In this document: positions 21,188-30,661 of the stretch, in pieces | Layout: each line of letters opens with the position of its first letter | Numbering within the stretch: position 1 is the stretch's first letter | Origin: Eutreptiella sp. 'Long Island Sound 2002' | Taxonomy: Eukaryota > Euglenozoa > Euglenophyceae > Eutreptiales > Eutreptiaceae | NCBI GenBank assembly: GCA_964036045.1 | Contig: OZ038385.1 | Location: 40,614,790 to 40,678,789 of the forward strand | Direction: 5' to 3' | DNA length: 64,000 nt | Translations under genes and position numbers: made by a program | Notes under the pieces: generated by a model | Seen by the model: the letters and a program-made list of their open reading frames with translations, nothing else | Databases searched by the model: none | Told to the model about the DNA's origin: nothing

Positions 21188-21455
21188 CCTGGGGGTTCGC
21201 GTGACCGTGACCGTTATGGGGATAAGCGCTCACGCGGTAGTAGTGGTAGTCGTAGTGGGGACCGAGATAAACGTGCTCGTGAGCATGGTCGTAGGGATGA
21301 CCGCCGACGCGATGGGTCTAGTTCGCGTGATTATCGGCGAGGATCAGATGGGGAGCGTAGTAAAAGCTCCCGGAGTAGCTGGGGTAGTACCAGTGGCCGT
21401 AGTGACCGTGAGCGAGAACGATCACCCTCATATCCCCGTTCTCTACGTCTACCGG
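21188..21455 (+). other. Apparently inverted RS-rich piece of gag
   Basis: Within the minus-strand element this piece reads as an R/S/D/G-rich, stop-free stretch on the plus strand (for example SRDRDRYGDKRSRGSSGSRS). The minus strand of the same bases gives H/Y-rich and stop-containing translations. RS-rich coding on the minus strand resumes on both sides. The simplest reading is an internal inversion of about 250 bp. Exact breakpoints are blurred because Arg-Ser and Arg-Glu codon runs resemble each other in reverse complement. Confidence 0.65.
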
Positions 21456-24400
21456 AATCAGAGACGGCTTGTACTGTCCGTCCCTCTGGGGATTGCAATG
21501 CCTGTAACCCACTCTCGACCCATTTGCCCTGGCGAGCCGCAAGCAATCTGGGCATTACAAATACATAGATCTCCAAGTACGTGTAAGGAACATTCCCTCT
21601 AGAGGTTTGTCCCTGGAGGAGATCTTGCTTAATGGAGTACCATGGGTTGTCTGCCGATTTCCCTTTGGCGTATGCAACCACGGCAGAGAGAAGGACAGAA
21701 TGGGCCTGCCACATGGGAACTCCGCCTGTAACCCTCCGACCGTGGTGTAAAAACCGCGCAAAAAAATCGTACCATTCATCTGGACCCACGTCTCCTGTCA
21801 GACTGCCTTTTTGGCCGAGACTGGTGAAAACCGCACTGGGGCTATAAGGATTGGAGACCTTGATGCCATAGGAGCGAATAAGCAGAAAAAGATCCATCAA
21901 GGAAAGTCGCTCGTCACGTGATTGGCGAGCCAGCGTGGACTGCCTCTTTGTGGGCTGACTAGAAAGCAACAACCCAAACTGAGTTTCCAAATCAAAATGG
22001 CATCCCTTGCGGTAGTACCAAACCAAAAACAAGGTCTCCCAATCCCAATAACACTGCCCTAGGTCCGGTCTCCATACTGGAACCCTATAATGATTTTGAA
22101 GGGTCTCCAACACATCTGGGTCTAACCACGAATCAGGGGATTTACCGAAGACACCTCTCCCCGACTGGGCTTTCCCGGGTTCTGGCACCCTGACCTCAAA
22201 TTCATCTTGAGGTGGTCGAACCTCATGAAATGCCATTCCATCAGCGATGCCACTGGGCACCAATTGATTAAAATCAAAAGAAGAGGGGGGTGTCAATGCA
22301 CGCAAAGGCTTAAGCCAACCCGAAGGATCGAAAAGCCAATGCAACAATTCAGAGTGGACCGTCATCGGCAGCGTTGGCGTGGCTGGCTGATCAAAAGTAA
22401 TTTGCAAGCCACTAGAAGTAGAAAGCAATGTAGTGCGCGTGGGGGGCGGGGTTGCTAATGAGGTAGTTGTACACACATTAGCGGTGGGTGTGGGTGTTTT
22501 GGCAGTTTGGGACTCAGTGCCCATTTCCATGGCTTCACCACTGGAAGGTATATGATCCTTGTTAGGTGGCACATAATCAGATTTTGAACCAGCCTTGGGA
22601 TTAATTGGAGCTTCTGACGCAATTGAATGTCCATGCCCCAGTGGCGCTTGGCTAGAATGACTTGAAGAATGCATGGCATTCACCTGGGCATGAAGCTCCC
22701 TGAAATCCTCCCGAAGGCGATCCATTCGGCCGTGCACGGAATCCGCAACCGTAGCCACCGAGCGCCCTGCGCGGTTCTCTACCGCCTCAAGGTCCTTACG
22801 ATAGTCCTCCAAGCCTATACCTTGCACCCTGCTAGGAGACTTCGCAAGACCCTCAAAGGACGAGATACGCTCAGAACACCCTTTAACTCCGGCCGCGAGT
22901 TCCTCACGGTTCTTATCCATGTCATGTTCCACCCGTTGGAAAAAATTCAACATGCGGCTTTCAAAGCCTTGACAAATGGCTTCGACCTCAGCCTTCGTGT
23001 GAGAGGTGGAAGAGGTGAGGGAACGTTGATCAATGGTATTAATTCTTTGCAACACGAGTTCGGCAAATGAGGCATGTTCCGCTACACGCGTCTCCATGTC
23101 ATGCACACGCTTGGAAAATGTAGGATCAACGGTCGTGGACCCAAGACGCTCCTCAATGGCGTCTATTCGTCTGAATGCCGTAGTCACTGGCTCAAATGAT
23201 TCGAGGGTGTTTACACGTGACTCAACCTTTTCCACTTGTTGCATAACAAACAAATGTGAAGCAGAACGATCTGGTGTGGGAGGAGGCGGCGGCATTGCAT
23301 CCACGGCTCTTGCTACCTCTTGAGACATCGTCCCCTCAACATTCGCAATTTTCTTTTGCATCGCTTCAAGAGAGGCTTTGAATGTCGAAACCCTTTCCTC
23401 TATCAAACCAGGAATAGAAGCCTCAAGCGATGCGATCTTGCGCTCGAGATTCTCGTTGTGCTTGGTCAACGCTTCACAACGAGAATTCAATTGTTCACTA
23501 ACCTTCGAAACACCTTGATTATATTCACGTGTGAGGTTAGCATGCATGTCACGTATGGAAGTAACAAATTGTGTCTTCAAGCCCACAATGAGAGCCTCAA
23601 CACGTGTTTGTTTTTCCTGTAGCTGAAGCTCAAAGCGTGTGTGACACTCTTCAAAAGAAATAGAAAAATCATGTTGACACTTTGCAAGTGCCGCGCGAAG
23701 CTCATCCAACATGGCCTTAACTTGTGAATCCGTCTTTGGTGAGGAAGTAGCAAGCACACCTTGCTCCACCTTTTCTAAACGAATTTGAAACTCCTTCGAT
23801 TGCCGTCGAATTGCTTCAACGGCCTGGGGAAGAGGAGCAATAAATGACTCCACCCCATCAAACCGAGAAGAAAACGATGACAACCGAGAATCAAAAGCAC
23901 TCAAAGAATGATGCAAACTCGAAATTTCGGACGCAAGGCCATCCAAACGCAATGACAATTCAGAAATGTTACCTTCAAATGCAACCAAGGAAGGATTCGG
24001 TGGCGGATTGCCATTGGCGGTCATTTGAATTTGCTTCATTGATTCTTCAAACACCCGGAATTTGCCCTGCATGGACACAAAATCCGTCGTGAATTTTTGA
24101 AATGCTTTAACCGTCACGAAAGGTTCACGAAGTTGATGTTCAATGGTGTCAACCTTATTACCCAATTGTCGAAACGACACGTGTGACACATATGATGCAC
24201 TAGCACGATGCATCTCGCCAATAGCATGCTGACATTGTTCAAGCTCGACCCTGAAAGTTGAAACATCCGAATGATGTACCCGAGTAACTTCTTGCAAATT
24301 ACCACGCAACTCCTCAAGACTTTTGGCCAAAATGCCTTGATTATGATCGTTCACCACATCATAATGATTAATCTCGAGTTGCAACCGATCGGTTTCCTCC

Positions 24401-24756
24401 TTAACAAATCTCAAAGCTTGCAAATACTCACCTCTACCAATGAAATCATTCTCAATAGTCTGCAAACGAGGGTGCACATCTTGCATGTATGAATCATACA
24501 ACACTGTAGATTGTTGAGTATTGAATTGTTCCAATTCACTCACTTTGTTGCGAAAAAATTGAAATTCGCCCTTTGAAACCAATCCTTGAAAGAGATCAAA
24601 AACACTTGCATTGGGCTCTACAACGGAGCCACCATATCGAATTCCTTGGACCATCTCGTCCACTACCGTGGCCACACGCGTGATTTGTGTGGCATTGTCT
24701 TGTACTTGTGCAACGTGTTGATCAATTTCAAGAAGGCGAGTGTTGATCAATTTCAA
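21331..24756 (-). CDS. Gag main frame: long coiled coil plus capsid-like region
   Basis: The frame holds about 1,140 codons. The first 700 or so residues are heptad-rich, low in proline and dominated by E/Q/K/L/R, as in long coiled coils. They are followed by a linker rich in P/T/S. The last 350 residues are globular, with aromatic motifs (WDWETLFLVWYYRKG; DEWYDFFARFLHHGRR; YLEIYVFVMPRLLAARQGKW), where the capsid-like domain should lie. The end runs into the inverted RS-rich piece and stops at a TAA that is probably not the natural end. Its start is also artificial: a 25-bp duplication at 24716-24765 shifts it out of frame with the upstream piece. Gag of usual Ty3/gypsy elements is a few hundred residues, so this is very long. 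Confidence 0.75.
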   Translation of the reverse strand: MKLINTRLLEIDQHVAQVQDNATQITRVATVVDEMVQGIRYGGSVVEPNASVFDLFQGLVSKGEFQFFRNKVSELEQFNTQQSTVLYDSYMQDVHPRLQTIENDFIGRGEYLQALRFVKEETDRLQLEINHYDVVNDHNQGILAKSLEELRGNLQEVTRVHHSDVSTFRVELEQCQHAIGEMHRASASYVSHVSFRQLGNKVDTIEHQLREPFVTVKAFQKFTTDFVSMQGKFRVFEESMKQIQMTANGNPPPNPSLVAFEGNISELSLRLDGLASEISSLHHSLSAFDSRLSSFSSRFDGVESFIAPLPQAVEAIRRQSKEFQIRLEKVEQGVLATSSPKTDSQVKAMLDELRAALAKCQHDFSISFEECHTRFELQLQEKQTRVEALIVGLKTQFVTSIRDMHANLTREYNQGVSKVSEQLNSRCEALTKHNENLERKIASLEASIPGLIEERVSTFKASLEAMQKKIANVEGTMSQEVARAVDAMPPPPPTPDRSASHLFVMQQVEKVESRVNTLESFEPVTTAFRRIDAIEERLGSTTVDPTFSKRVHDMETRVAEHASFAELVLQRINTIDQRSLTSSTSHTKAEVEAICQGFESRMLNFFQRVEHDMDKNREELAAGVKGCSERISSFEGLAKSPSRVQGIGLEDYRKDLEAVENRAGRSVATVADSVHGRMDRLREDFRELHAQVNAMHSSSHSSQAPLGHGHSIASEAPINPKAGSKSDYVPPNKDHIPSSGEAMEMGTESQTAKTPTPTANVCTTTSLATPPPTRTTLLSTSSGLQITFDQPATPTLPMTVHSELLHWLFDPSGWLKPLRALTPPSSFDFNQLVPSGIADGMAFHEVRPPQDEFEVRVPEPGKAQSGRGVFGKSPDSWLDPDVLETLQNHYRVPVWRPDLGQCYWDWETLFLVWYYRKGCHFDLETQFGLLLSSQPTKRQSTLARQSRDERLSLMDLFLLIRSYGIKVSNPYSPSAVFTSLGQKGSLTGDVGPDEWYDFFARFLHHGRRVTGGVPMWQAHSVLLSAVVAYAKGKSADNPWYSIKQDLLQGQTSRGNVPYTYLEIYVFVMPRLLAARQGKWVESGLQALQSPEGRTVQAVSDSGRRRERGYEGDRSRSRSLRPLVLPQLLRELLLRSPSDPRR

Positions 24757-24765
24757 GAAGGCGAA
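24716..24765 (-). repeat. 25-bp tandem duplication that shifts the gag frame
   Basis: TGTTGATCAATTTCAAGAAG plus GCGAG (24716-24740) is followed at once by the same 25 bases with one final G-to-A change (24741-24765). Because 25 is not a multiple of three, it moves the upstream gag piece out of frame. Both pieces encode the same RLLEIDQH peptide at the junction, so the duplication alone explains the split. Confidence 0.9.
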
Positions 24766-25342
24766 CGTCGACTTGTCGAATCATGTCCATGGTGTCCTTA
24801 AGTGATGTGAGGCCGGATCGTTCATGTCCAATGAAATCTCTAATGAACTCCATGAGCAACCCCACATCCTTAGAGATCTCCTCGTGCGACGTTTTGAGAA
24901 GTAAAATTTGGTTGCGAAGTTTATTCACTCGTAGTTCAACTTTTAGTCGTCTTTGTCCTAATTCATGGACATCTTGTGCTTGTGGGCCATGTTGAATCAA
25001 TTGTTGAATCAAGGCCTCCAACCCTTTCACCTTGGTTTGAAGATCATCTATCATGTTGTTGGAGTTACTCTCAAAGGGATGTAGTGAGTCATCCTCCATG
25101 GCGGACCCGTAACTAATTCTCTTGCACTTTTGAAAGTCGAGTGGATCCGCGGAATCATCATCCCAATCATCGAGATTCGAACCTTCATGCATGCTCTCAA
25201 ATTGGTCACCTTCATATACCACTTTCATTGGGCGACCATGTGGTTCATGAAACCCAACTTCATTGTATTCTTTTTGTGCATGGATCATATCACCAAAACC
25301 GCTACCATATAATTGGTCTTCTGATTGCCGTTGGTATTCCAT
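24728..25342 (-). CDS. Gag N-terminal piece, starts inside the LTR
   Basis: This open frame of 204 codons begins at an ATG at 25342-25340, which lies 35 bp inside the 5' LTR. An in-frame TAA sits just upstream of it. The frame crosses the LTR end and the primer-binding site. The peptide has an acidic middle (NLDDWDDDSADPLDF), then a coiled-coil-like helix (KVKGLEALIQQLIQ; LRVNKLRNQILLLKTSHEEI). It ends in TGA because of the 25-bp duplication. A later in-frame Met (GDMIHAQ, beyond the PBS) is an alternative start. Confidence 0.7.
   Translation of the reverse strand: MEYQRQSEDQLYGSGFGDMIHAQKEYNEVGFHEPHGRPMKVVYEGDQFESMHEGSNLDDWDDDSADPLDFQKCKRISYGSAMEDDSLHPFESNSNNMIDDLQTKVKGLEALIQQLIQHGPQAQDVHELGQRRLKVELRVNKLRNQILLLKTSHEEISKDVGLLMEFIRDFIGHERSGLTSLKDTMDMIRQVDVRLLEIDQHSPS
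25290..25307 (-). promoter_or_regulatory. Primer-binding site
   Basis: Directly after the 5' LTR, the element strand reads TGGTAGCGGTTTTGGTGA. The TGG start complements the CCA end of a tRNA, as expected for a minus-strand primer site. Which tRNA it matches cannot be told without the host tRNA set. Confidence 0.7.
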
Positions 25343-25763
25343 GGATTTAACCTTGTTGCAGATTTATGGGCTCACTCCAAAATCAATATTGAAATCAAGA
25401 ATACAATCCCAAAGGCAATAGCACCAACAAGACAACAGAAATGACCTGCAATTGTCCACAGTCACAAACAGTCCCGGACACTGTTCGTTCAATGGAATCT
25501 TAGTTCATAAACATGATCAAATGGTGCAAGGTCTAAAACATGGCAAGACAAAACCTCGCATGATAGCTCAAGCAGTACTACAGACTGATGAACCCCAGAT
25601 CGTCATTATCTAATCAATGCGATAATAATGAGCACGATTAAAAGCGATCCTAAAACACAGATTAACAATAGAATCCCGGCGCGACTTCGCTGTCACTGCG
25701 CGCGCCGCAACTGCTGTATATGAAGATCAGGCCTGTGAATGAGTAAAGGCCTGAATCATTACA
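25308..25763 (-). repeat. 5' LTR of the Ty3/gypsy element
   Basis: This 456-bp LTR is identical to 11685-12140. It holds the promoter of the element and, in its last 35 bp, the probable gag start codon. Confidence 0.95.
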
Positions 25764-25767
25764 AAGT
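25764..25767. repeat. Target-site duplication (AAGT), right
   Basis: It is the second AAGT, directly outside the right LTR, matching 11681-11684. Confidence 0.75.
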
Positions 25768-25882
25768 CCACAAATGTCTACTGTGCCCAAAAGCAGCAGA
25801 AATGCATGTGCCCACATATGATTGTACACGTGGCAGTCCCTGGCTCGCAAATATTTTGAAATGTTTCACATAAAAATACGGT

Positions 25883-25966
25883 GGTGGTGGGGCTCGAACC
25901 TGGGACCGGTCACCAAGTGAACCCGAGGCACTCTTCTTTAGCCATCGAACTATTACTCAACCGTAT
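25883..25966 (-). other. tRNA-like sequence (pseudogene or SINE head)
   Basis: On the minus strand there is a B-box-like GGTTCGAGCCC, an A-box-like GATGGCTAAAGAAGAG and partly paired ends (CGGT/ACCG). The T and anticodon stems are imperfect, so a functional tRNA is unlikely; a tRNA-derived repeat fits better. Confidence 0.4.
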
Positions 25967-25967
25967 G

Positions 25968-27466
25968 TTTGTGTACAATGTCAGGAGTATGTCACGTTGT
26001 TATGGATAGTATCGGATTCCGACAGCGCGGCAATTCATGATGCACCAGTCTTCACTTAGTTGTCAAAGTAACCACCCACTCAACAAACGATTTTCAAACG
26101 GACTGTAATAACCTGACATTGCACCAACCTCTCGTGAAGAAGAACATGCGACCTAAAGCGCGCTATGCTGGATGTATTGATTCATGTTCATTCCAAAATG
26201 TATCCACTCAACTTGGTCACTCCAAATTGCAAGATGAGTTGCATGTTAAAGCCATGGTGATTCCAAACATAAACCAGCGTTCATCATGTGAGTACACCGT
26301 CTGAAACCGTCGTTCTGTAAAGTGCTGTAGCATACTGTGATCACGGGGAACCAAGAACCAACCAATAACCAACCGCACACTATGCTACACCACACAGGTT
26401 GTGTACGCCTGAAAAGGCTTTGTGTCATGCTGATGCATTTGCAGTAGTTACTGCATGCAGAGCCGGGAAGTGGAAGGCACCTTGTATGGTTGCGGTTTCG
26501 TTGCAATTGGTGCAAACAATCGTCGGACCACTTTGCTTCTGCACTTTCTGAGTGTCTATTTTTTTTCGGTCATGGCCATTTGGGAATTTTCTTTGCCTTG
26601 CTCCGCGTGTTGTCGTTGTATTGTTCTATTGCTATCTCTGTCTATAGATCCTTGGGATGAAAGCTTGTCAATTTTGGATGTTTTTCATGGTTAGCTTTGC
26701 TAATGGTATGCCGCTGTCTGTATTCGTTCCTTTTTCCCAGATTTGGTTGACACACTCTATTTTGCTCGGGATCGTGCTTGATTTTTTCTCTTGCAGGCAA
26801 AAACGGACTCTCCAATTCCCCCAAACCCCATTTTATCCCATTTGAACCACATTAAAGGGAAATAGTTTCCCTCCGATTTTTTGTGTTCACTTGGGGTCCC
26901 ATATCCCTCCACATACCTTTGGGATTCATCATAGGACAAAACGCCCCCCAAAAGGATGCCACACATGAGAAAGCAAATTGCGCCGCGACACAGATGCCTA
27001 AACCAAGCTCGCGTACATAGTGGGTGGAGACCCCCGTTACACACAACCGCTTGCTCACATGCCCGTGTTCCAACACAAATTTCGGTGATCCGAGCTTCAT
27101 CATACCCGTGGCGCTGGTGGTGGATACCCATCAGGGTTAGGCTCCGATCGCTGGGGCTGTTGAGCGACATACCGTTACACCAGGTGAAGCTATGGTGTAC
27201 CCAGGGACTCGCCCTGGGTGGGAAGCAAGGAGGGCACATTTTGCACAACACGTTCCAAAAACCTCACACCCTAATTGCACTCAATGCTAAAGTGTAGGCG
27301 AAAATCGAGACCCTTCATTGCCTGGTGATAAATGCTTTGTTAAGCTGTTGAGCTCCGTCATTGCGTTTGCATTGTGTTGTATAATAGAGTAGCGCGGTGA
27401 AGCTGGCATCTAGTGGTAAATGGCGTGCACCACTGTTTCGAAAACTCCTCACATTTCTTGCAATAG
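25968..27466. other. No gene resolved upstream of the first RCC1 exon
   Basis: A plus-strand GTLYGCG peptide near 26475 vaguely recalls an RCC1 blade strand but lacks the rest of the repeat. No splice-bounded exon or transposon terminus is recognised. The stretch ends at the TTGCAATAG acceptor of the exon at 27467. Confidence 0.4.
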
Positions 27467-27625
27467 GTAGCCATCTGTACATGATGGGCTATAATTCAAA
27501 AGGCCAACTGGGTCTAGGTTTGAGCCACCACATCAGTGATCAGCACTGGCCTAAAGTTGTGACGTCCCTGGGCGCAGGGGTTGTCGCAGCAGCTGTTGGT
27601 GGCGACCACACTGCTGCCATTAAAC
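27467..27625 (+). CDS. RCC1-repeat exon 1
   Basis: This 159-bp exon lies between TTCTTGCAATAG and a C|GTATGT-type donor, phase 1 at both ends. It encodes one RCC1 propeller repeat of 53 residues: HLYMMGYNSKGQLGLG at the start, PKVVTSLGAGVVAAAVGGDH in the middle and HTAAIK at the end. RCC1 repeats form seven-bladed propellers, found in Ran exchange factors and in many other scaffold or regulatory proteins. The first aromatic strand has YMMG where LYTWG is usual. It shares strand, phase and layout with the exons at 31329 and 35645, so all are probably modules of one gene or of neighbouring paralogues. Confidence 0.75.
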
Positions 27626-30348
27626 GTATGTGGCATGCAACCGTCTTGGGTCGGGCCGGAGGTGGGAATGGGTTTGCGTGCAACGGGGTTGGGGGTGGGG
27701 GGTGGCGATGGGTAGAAAGGGGCTAGAAAGGAAAAGATACTACGGCTATCGAAGGGCAGTTTTTGGACTAGTGATGGCTGGGACCGTGGGCTGCAAAGTG
27801 GTCGAGACAAACATGGCAAAATTGTTATTGAAGGAGCTTACCCAGCCACGGCGGGGGGGGGGGGAGGGGGGGGAGGGCTCGGGCCGTGCCGTGCCACGGT
27901 GCCGCCACATAGGGTGTGTCGTGTCACACGGGGCCGCCGCTCTGTCGTGTTGTGTGAGGGTGATCGGCACTTGTGTCACCTGTGTCACCTGTGCCGGCCG
28001 TGCCACCATGACACGGGAGGGGGGGGGAGGGGGGGGGGGGCATCGGAAAGTGTGCCGCGGCACGTGCCGTGACATGGGTAAGCTCCTAAAGGCGACTTAC
28101 AAATAAAAGAAAATGTAAATTCTTAAAAGAAAATGTACTCGCCTTTGCAGTTACAAAATGACTCGCAAGACAATTTTTTTTACTTCATTTACATTTTTCA
28201 TGCGTTGTGGGTGTCGTTTTTATGGAAGCGGCTACGCATTCCACCAAGGGAACCAAAAACCCCATGCAAGGTTCTCGGGAAATGTCCGAGAAGACTCACA
28301 TAAGTCCCGGGCCCTACCATAAAGGAGGCACACACGTCAAAAGAACGGACAAGATACATGCGTGTGCCTCTGGTGTGGAGCCATATTACATAGAATACGT
28401 CAAATTGCAACCCAAACACGCTAAAAATGTCCATTTTCAACCTGTCTTTGGCCACCGAGAGCCGCCGTTGCCTCTGCTCAGGGAACCAATGGAGGAAAAG
28501 GTGCTCATTGATGTGGCAATCAATATGGAAAAACATGGGTTTGATTTTGAAACAATGTGATGAAAAACCTGAAATTTTACTTGGCATGCTTGCTTGCCGC
28601 TGCCGCGCCATTCTTTTTTCATAGTGATTGGACAATCCAATGATTGCAAATGGGTGTTCAATGAGCCATGTTTAACACCATGGTGCCGTGTGATGGCGAT
28701 TTAGGCTGTTAGGTAGCCCATCTGATTGTCCACCTCTCGCCATTTTTCGGAACCCTTCTTCTTCACCCCAACCCAATGGGTGGGCAACCAACCCACCTAT
28801 CCACAAGTGGAGGATTCCCTCCTCAAAAGGCGTACGTACATACCCCGAACTGCCAACTGGCATACTCCGTCAGCCTTTATTCTCCCTCCCTCCAAGGAGT
28901 TGAATATGTGCCCATGGACGGTTGGCCAACAAACACGCACCTCCCCCACAGACAGTCATCAGCGGGTGGGGTGGGGCCGTAGGAAATACCATGTCACTGC
29001 AACCCATCCAGAGATGCATTTTTGCTAACGAAGCTTTGTTTGTGATTTCGCCCCGAGATCTCTCTGCAAAGTCACAGTGCTCATGCAAGCAGGGACCCCG
29101 TTGATGGTTCCTCCGACCATGGTACTTGTCCGTGTCTTGTGGAGGAAGACTGGAACGCGGAGAGATATGGGCACCAAAAACCACAAAACCATGGCACCAC
29201 ACGGAGCAACCCCAGTGCACCAACTGCTGGGCCACTTTAACACGGAAACAGCACCCCAAAGAACACGGGTGGTACAGGCTGCCAGCAAGAATTGACTGGA
29301 CACGGCGCACGCAAAGGGAAGAACTGGTGACCGCCCAGGGCCCTGTAAGGAAACCGCAACCCGCCGCAATGGCGCACAGGGATTGCGTAGCGGACGACCA
29401 TGCAGCACACAGCCATGGAGGCCGCCAGAGAGCATGGACCCGATGCAGCGGTCAGCCACAACCAGAAGGACGTCAAAAAACAGTAACCCGACGCAGCACA
29501 CGAATGGAAGAACAGGTGACTGTCCAGGGCCCCGTAAAGAGACATCAACCGGACAAAAAGTCACACAGGAGGTTGCAAGACCTTGTTTTCTTGATTCTTC
29601 GAAATAGGCGGTTTCTGAGTCAGTCAAAACGTCACCGGTTGGCCCAAGTTCCCCTATATTTAGAGGGTCCCTGAAGACGAATTTTTTTCACTGCATGGTG
29701 GAGCTTGTTATCTGGAACCAGGCAGGCCGATGGGAAGTGGGAACCGCCACATAGCGCCCCTTTTCGGGCCCATACACATACCCCAGCCCCCCCTTGCGCA
29801 GGCACCACAGAAAACGACAGTTTCACCAGGTAGGGGTGCTTGCACAAGGGGGGGGGGGGGGATCTTGAATAGGCAAAACCGGACATGGTTCTAAAAGCAA
29901 CATTTTCACCGGGAAGTGGTGCTTGTGCAAGGGTGGTGCTTGGGCAAGGGTGGGGGGCGGGGTAGTGTAGCCCAATTCAGGGTTTATCCTTTTGTAAATC
30001 GTCATATTGTCCAACAGACATATGCACCAGTTTTCAATTGGCACCCTCTGGAAACCCCTTTTGGATGCGGGGCACCTTGGGGTGAGGGTCAAAATGTTTC
30101 AGCCTTCTCTTGTTGGCTTGTAATTTGTGAATCTTTTAGAATCAGAGGTTGTGGTTTCATCAAAACCGAGCAGGGAAATGCCACATACCACGCCTTTTGA
30201 TTGGTCCAATGATTAAAATTGAGTGCTATGCCGAAGCCAGAGCCTCCCGCAAAATCTATTTCTCCCGGTGCCAATAGAGGTTTAGCAGGTGTCAACCTCT
30301 TCAGGTGTGCATCTGGTATTGTTGTAAATGCACAATTTGTTCCCCCAG
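27626..30348. other. Intron-like stretch with G-runs and short repeats
   Basis: It contains long G-runs (near 27856-27875 and 28018-28040). In 29310-29560, two related units contain GGTGAC(T/C)GYCCAGGGCCC (29327 and 29516). No exon is recognised. Minus-strand frames here, such as a Cys-rich one at 29025-29627, reflect these repeats. Confidence 0.4.
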
Positions 30349-30661
30349 GTTCCGCTGGGCAGGAAGTAGTTGCTGGAAACTACGCACAGAACGAAAAGAC
30401 CATGTGCCTGCCTGATGGGTTCACAGATGTGCCAACAGCCGAGTCAGGCATGCAGCATTCGTCCATTGCGGTGACATGCTGTGACGACTCTGGGACGGGT
30501 AGCCGTCCCGGTTGTGAATCTGCAGTCGACTATGAGGATGCAAGAAATCACTGTGCAAGCAAAGGATTGCAGTTGTGTACTGCTGAGCAGATCATGAACA
30601 AGATCAGGTTCAGGATGCGGCTATGACAATCACTTGGTCTGGAGCTCCACCGCATGTGGAG
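30349..30661 (+). CDS. Cysteine-rich, lectin-like exon with a one-base frameshift
   Basis: The exon follows TTTGTTCCCCCAG and ends before GTATGT, phase 1 at both ends. It encodes TMCLPDGFTDVP, then TCCDDSG, CESAVDYEDARNHCASKG and LQLCTAEQI. After a one-base shift near 30590-30600 it continues GSGCGYDNHLVWSSTACG. The A-x2-x-C-x3-G-x2-LC-T pattern followed by a Gly-Cys, Asp and VW-S-S-x-x-C pattern resembles a small cysteine-rich domain with a C-type-lectin-like look that I associate with algal and oomycete extracellular proteins. I cannot name it more precisely. Exon length is 313, one more than a multiple of three. The shift may be a real lesion or a sequence error. Confidence 0.6.

Larger units (their letters stand above)
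11685..25763 (-). mobile_element. Ty3/gypsy chromovirus LTR retrotransposon with dUTPase
   Basis: A full-length 14,079-bp element on the minus strand. Both LTRs (456 bp) are identical base for base in my reading and are offset by exactly 13,623 bp. The element has an AAGT target duplication, a TGG-starting primer-binding site, a polypurine tract and the order Gag, RS-rich/CCHC region, protease, dUTPase, RT, RNase H, integrase, GPY/F-like module, chromodomain. LTRs start TGTAATG on the element strand. Identical LTRs indicate a recent insertion. The coding region is nevertheless interrupted by a 25-bp tandem duplication in gag, an apparent inversion of the RS-rich part, a frameshifted stretch in RT and two in-frame TAG codons. 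It is therefore either a defective copy moved in trans or a copy whose stops are bypassed. Confidence 0.95.
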
